Both the position numbers and the translations under genes were made by a program. DNA of 18,666 nucleotides from Pseudomonadota bacterium (GTDB lineage Bacteria; Desulfobacterota; JAPLJL01), in the NCBI GenBank assembly GCA_026388615.1, contig JAPLJL010000254.1:1-18666 (forward strand), written 5' to 3'. Under the pieces are notes generated by a model that saw only the letters and a list, made by a program, of their open reading frames with translations, ran no database searches and was not told the DNA's origin. This document shows, one piece after another, positions 15,911 to 18,666 of the stretch. Position 1 is the stretch's first letter. Every line of letters begins with the position of its first letter.

Positions 15911-16522
15911 TTGCCGATCGAAATCGAACGCAAAGCCTGGGCCCGGGATCCGGAAAAACTCGAACAGGAGGTCCGGAGGATCGCCCGAGGGGGGAAATCC
16001 GGGCGCAAAGCCGATTTTTATTACGCCCCCGCCGGGGATCGGGACCCGATCCGGAACTGTTTCCGGATCAGGCTGGCAGGGGACAAAGCCTGGGTGACCT
16101 TCAAGGATAAAAAAATCCTCCGCCGGAGCGAGATCAACCGGGAAACGGAAATCCCCATCCGGAACCCCTTCCTTTGGGCCAGGCTTTTCGAAAGCGTCGG
16201 TTTCCGGATGTTTATCCGGAAAGAGAAGCATTCCCGGATATATCGGCACCGGCAGGACCCGGAAATCACCATCGAACTCAACCGAGTTTCCGATCTGGGC
16301 AACTTCATCGAGGTGGAGATTCTCCGCCGGGAGAAGCGGGAAGCGCCCGAGGCCCTGCGGAAGATCGGAAAGGTTTTCCGGGAACTCGGGATCGGCAGCC
16401 GGGAGGTGGAACCGCGGCTTTATATTGAAATCCTCCGGAAACGGTTGCGGGGAAAAAAATACCGGTTCAATCCGCGCGCCCGCGATCTGGAAAGAGCTTA
16501 TTCCCTGCCTGCGCCTGATTGA
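15911..16522 (+). CDS. CYTH domain protein (CyaB/ThTPase superfamily)
   Basis: A 203-residue protein starting at TTG, 7 bases after the preceding stop. Residues 3-8 give the ExExK signature (EIERK). RIRLAGDKAWVTFKDK is the central strand pair, ETEIPI and ITIELNRVSDLGNFIEVEI are further tunnel strands, and the C-terminal tail is basic. The CYTH fold forms a tunnel that binds triphosphate-containing molecules: class IV adenylate cyclases, thiamine triphosphatases and inorganic triphosphatases. Which substrate applies cannot be told from sequence. The alternative of a later start is less likely because it would lose the ExExK motif. It is the last gene before the tRNA. Confidence 0.87.
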   Translation: MPIEIERKAWARDPEKLEQEVRRIARGGKSGRKADFYYAPAGDRDPIRNCFRIRLAGDKAWVTFKDKKILRRSEINRETEIPIRNPFLWARLFESVGFRMFIRKEKHSRIYRHRQDPEITIELNRVSDLGNFIEVEILRREKREAPEALRKIGKVFRELGIGSREVEPRLYIEILRKRLRGKKYRFNPRARDLERAYSLPAPD

Positions 16523-16548
16523 CAGGCCGGGGGGGGCGGCGTTACTTT
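16519..16548 (+). promoter_or_regulatory. Possible promoter for the tRNA gene
   Basis: A perfect TTGACA (16519-16524) overlaps the stop codon of the CYTH gene. TACTTT (16543-16548) lies 18 bases downstream across a very G-rich spacer, and the tRNA begins about 33 bases later. The -10 is only a partial consensus match. Confidence 0.4.
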
Positions 16549-16580
16549 TAAAAGGTTTTTGAGATGTCGGAAATATTCAC

Positions 16581-16656
16581 GGCGGTGTAGCTCAGTCGGT
16601 AGAGCAAGCGGCTCATATCCGCTAGGTCGGGGGTTCAAGTCCCTCCACCGCCACCA
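16581..16656 (+). tRNA. tRNA with CAT anticodon (probably elongator Met; Ile2 not excluded)
   Basis: A full cloverleaf is visible: acceptor GGCGGTG/CACCGCC, D stem GCTC/GAGC, anticodon stem AGCGG/CCGCT with loop CTCATAT (anticodon CAT), and T stem GGGGG/CCCTC with TTCAAGT loop. CCA is encoded. Base 1 pairs with base 72, and the anticodon stem lacks the three G:C pairs, so it is not the initiator. The acceptor stem resembles elongator tRNA-Met of several bacteria, but CAT is also the gene anticodon of tRNA-Ile2, whose C34 is made lysidine by TilS, the next gene. Assignment needs a covariance-based classifier. Confidence 0.93.
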
Positions 16657-16792
16657 TTTTTAATTTCAAATCACAAATTCCAAGCTCTCCTACGACCCCG
16701 AATGGGGTCTCAGGACCAGAACCCCAGAGGGGCAAATTCCAAATAAATTACAATTATCAAATTCAGAAACAAATTCCATTTTAAAATCCCAG
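16657..16792. repeat. Spacer with AT-rich words and two small hairpins
   Basis: Words such as TTTAATTTCAAATCACAAAT and CAAATTCCAAATAAATTAC flank two GC hairpins: GACCCC/GGGGTC with loop GAAT (16694-16709) and CCCC/GGGG with loop AGA (about 16722-16732). The hairpins lack following T-runs, so a terminator is doubtful. No gene is present. Confidence 0.5.
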
Positions 16793-17821
16793 GTGAAAGA
16801 AAACCGACAAAACCACATTTTCCCCCGGAAGGTCGTGGAAACCATCCGGAAATACCGGTTGATTGAACCGAGGGACCGGGTCCTGGCTGCGGTTTCCGGC
16901 GGGCCGGATTCCACGGCTCTACTCTTGATTCTCCAGGAACTTCGGGAAGTCCTGGGCTTCGAACTGGCGGTGGCTTCCTTTAACCATGGTCTCCGGAAGG
17001 AAGCCGGCCGCGAGCTGGAATGGGTCCGCAAAAAGGCCCTGGGCCTGGGATTGCCTTTTTTCCCCGGGAAAGCGGAAAAAGATTTAAAGAAAAAGGATGC
17101 CCGTTCCCTGCAGGAAAGGGCCCGGCGGGCCCGCTACGATTTCCTGGGAAAAATCGCGGGGGAAAACGGGTTCAACAAGATTGCCTTCGGCCATACCGCT
17201 ACCGACCAGACGGAAACCGTTTTCCTGGGTATCATCAGGGGAACGGGCCGGGCCGGCCTGGCCGGGATTCCTCCCCGGCGTTCCTTGAGCCAAAAGTCCG
17301 GGGACTCGATTATAGTGATCCGTCCCCTATTGGAAAGAACCCGGGAAGAGATCATCGGATACCTGCGGGAGAAAAAGTCCGGCTGGCAGGAAGACCGGTC
17401 CAACCAGGATCCCAAGTACCTGCGCAACCGGATCCGGGGCAGGATTATCCCCGTGATTCGAAAGGAGGCCGCTCCTCACCTCGATAAGATGATGGTCCGG
17501 CTGGCGGAGATTTTAAGGGAGGAAGAGGAATATCTGGAGGTCTTGACCCGGAAGGCTTTGAAAAAATGCCGCCTGGTGGAGAACAATGGCGTGGGTTTGT
17601 CGATGGCCAGGTTCGGGAACCTGCCCCCGGCGATTCGCCGGAGGGTTTTACGTTTGGCCATTTCCCAGGTTAAAGAGAATCAGACTCCTCCGGGGTGGGA
17701 GGTTATCCGCGAACTGGAGGTAATTTCGGGTCCGGGAAGACCTGCCCGCCGTCTTTCCCTCCCGGGCGGAGTGCGGGCGGAGCGGGTGGGCGAGCGGTTG
17801 CGAATCCATATAAAGAATTGA
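16793..17821 (+). CDS. tilS: tRNA(Ile)-lysidine synthase
   Basis: A 342-residue protein with the N-type ATP-pyrophosphatase PP-loop SGGPDST at residues 35-41. FNHGLRKEA follows, then the second signature GHTATDQTETVFLGIIRGTG (H134), GLAGIPP, and the RNRIRGRIIPVI tail of the catalytic region. The C-terminal part with ARRLSLPGGVRAE matches the family. TilS uses ATP and lysine to turn C34 of tRNA-Ile2 into lysidine, changing its reading from AUG to AUA; it is essential in most bacteria. At 342 residues it is a shorter form than the ~430-residue enterobacterial enzyme. The GTG start has only a weak purine stretch ahead. Location between a CAT tRNA and ftsH is telling: tilS-ftsH adjacency is common. 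Confidence 0.93.
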   Translation: MKENRQNHIFPRKVVETIRKYRLIEPRDRVLAAVSGGPDSTALLLILQELREVLGFELAVASFNHGLRKEAGRELEWVRKKALGLGLPFFPGKAEKDLKKKDARSLQERARRARYDFLGKIAGENGFNKIAFGHTATDQTETVFLGIIRGTGRAGLAGIPPRRSLSQKSGDSIIVIRPLLERTREEIIGYLREKKSGWQEDRSNQDPKYLRNRIRGRIIPVIRKEAAPHLDKMMVRLAEILREEEEYLEVLTRKALKKCRLVENNGVGLSMARFGNLPPAIRRRVLRLAISQVKENQTPPGWEVIRELEVISGPGRPARRLSLPGGVRAERVGERLRIHIKN

Positions 17822-18000
17822 CGATTGACGAATGACGATTGACGAATGAAAAGCCAAGAAGAATTGACAATTGATGAATGACGATTGAGAACGACGAATG
17901 AAAAGTATTAGCAACACAGATATTTTTAGTTTTTTTTCAATTTACAATCGCAAATTATATTTGTGTGGGTATTTAAATCGTCAATCTGCAATCGTCAATC
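17821..18000. repeat. Tandem and inverted repeats between tilS and ftsH
   Basis: ACGATTGACGAATG occurs twice in perfect tandem (17821-17834, 17835-17848), starting on the last base of the tilS stop codon. GACGAATGAAAAG recurs at 17841 and 17893. At the far side, ATCGTCAAT at 17977-17985 and 17991-17999 is the reverse complement of the same word. The spacer thus repeats the arrangement of the other spacers with a different word. No gene is visible. Confidence 0.65.
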
Positions 18001-18060
18001 GGCAGCCCTGCTGATGGACGGCGGATTGATGTTTGGGAAAACATTTCCTATTATTCAAGT

Positions 18061-18666
18061 ATGAAAAATATTCCAAAAAATTTAATGCTCTGGGCGGTGA
18101 TCATTCTGACCATGATCGTGCTTTTCAATCTTTTCCGTCAGGAGAAGAAAAAAGTCACGGAATTGAAGTACTCCGATTTTATCAGCTCGATCGAGCAGGG
18201 GAAGATCACGGAGGTTACCATCGACGGCCGGCGGATCAAGGGTACCCTCGGTGAGGCCGGGGATTTCTCCGTCATCGATCCGGGAGACCAGGAACTGATT
18301 CCCTTCTTGAAGGGCAAAAAGGTCCAGATCAGCGCCAAGATCACGGACGAAAACTGGACCTGGAAAGGATTTCTGATCACCTGGATCCCGTTTCTTATCA
18401 TCATCGTTCTCTGGGTGGTTATTTACCGGCAGATCCAGTCCGGAGGAGGCAAGGCCCTCTCTTTCGGGAAGAGCCGGGCCCGGCTTCTGACTGAGAGTCA
18501 GCACAAGGTTACCTTCAAAGACGTGGCCGGAATTGACGAGGCCAAGAACGAACTGGAAGAAATCATCGAATTCCTGCGTGACCCCCAGAAATTCACCCGG
18601 CTGGGCGGAAGGATTCCCAAGGGGGTACTGCTGGTCGGACCCCCGGGGACGGGAAAAACCCTCCTG
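18061..18666 (+). CDS. ftsH: ATP-dependent zinc metalloprotease FtsH, 3'-truncated by the window edge
   Basis: 202 codons are visible and the frame is open to the edge. The N-terminus has a first membrane helix (about residues 9-24, LMLWAVIILTMIVLFNLF), a periplasmic region opening KYSDFISSIEQGKITEVTID, a second helix (about 103-121, FLITWIPFLIIIVLWVVIY), then the linker FGKSRARLL and the VTFKDVAGIDEAKNELEEII block that opens the AAA+ domain. Walker A GPPGTGKT is at 193-200, at the very end. FtsH degrades damaged membrane and regulatory proteins; the zinc-protease HExxH domain lies beyond the window. The ATG at 18061 has no in-frame alternative just upstream, although the ribosome binding site is poor. 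Confidence 0.95.
   Translation, partial: MKNIPKNLMLWAVIILTMIVLFNLFRQEKKKVTELKYSDFISSIEQGKITEVTIDGRRIKGTLGEAGDFSVIDPGDQELIPFLKGKKVQISAKITDENWTWKGFLITWIPFLIIIVLWVVIYRQIQSGGGKALSFGKSRARLLTESQHKVTFKDVAGIDEAKNELEEIIEFLRDPQKFTRLGGRIPKGVLLVGPPGTGKTLL

Noticed and set aside
15032..16249. A 405-residue open frame on the minus strand
   Set aside because: It runs across three well-supported + strand genes, is Pro/Gly/Arg-rich in the way antisense frames of GC-rich genes are, and has no recognisable domain.
16581..16656. Initiator tRNA-fMet
   Set aside because: Position 1 pairs with 72 and the anticodon stem lacks the three consecutive G:C pairs of initiators.
17821..18000. CRISPR-like array between tilS and ftsH
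   Set aside because: Repeats are 14 bp, directly adjacent and without regular unique spacers; no cas gene is nearby.

Overview
The window is a gene-dense piece of a bacterial chromosome in which every convincing gene is on the + strand. Coding DNA is GC-rich, while most spacers are AT-rich and full of repeats. The gene set points to a Gram-negative, probably anaerobic bacterium: an ADP-forming acyl-CoA synthetase, a split transketolase, a Cys-rich ferredoxin-type protein, several lipoproteins and an orphan TRAP-type periplasmic binding protein. A member of Desulfobacterota or a neighbouring uncultured lineage fits best. This is an inference from gene content; there is no rRNA or other decisive marker.

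Layout. 1-1358: 3' part of an acetate/acyl-CoA ligase (ADP-forming), entering from the left edge. 1359-1802: a repeat-rich spacer with a MITE-like element (20-bp terminal inverted repeats, possible 8-bp target duplication). 1803-3338: YifB/ComM-type Mg-chelatase-like AAA+ ATPase. 3380-3781: small conserved protein of unknown function. 3950-6004: transketolase as two separate subunits, each preceded by nearly the same AT-rich repeat block. 6104-7399: protein with a winged-helix-like N-terminus, a Cys-rich centre and two [4Fe-4S] motifs. 7400-7757: non-coding, with a cruciform-like palindrome nested in an outer inverted repeat.

7758-13254 holds three secreted proteins, probably lipoproteins: a two-FN3, seven-blade RCC1 propeller whose blades each carry a Cys pair, then two tandem paralogous proteins sharing an EF-hand-like loop and a conserved C-terminal block. 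13329-16522 is a compact run of four genes: DUF72 protein, orphan DctP/TatP-like binding protein, membrane-anchored TPR-like protein, CYTH protein. 16581-16656 is a tRNA with a CAT anticodon, followed by tilS (16793-17821) and the start of ftsH (18061 to the right edge), the classic tilS-ftsH neighbourhood.

The most unusual signals are (a) spacers that open with short AT-rich words and close with their reverse complements, from stop codon to ribosome binding site; (b) the two palindromic/MITE-like elements; (c) the paralogous lipoprotein pair of unknown function beside a Cys-paired RCC1 lipoprotein; and (d) the orphan TRAP binding protein with a TPR-like partner and no permease. I saw no CRISPR array, phage module, transposase or recognisable defence system.
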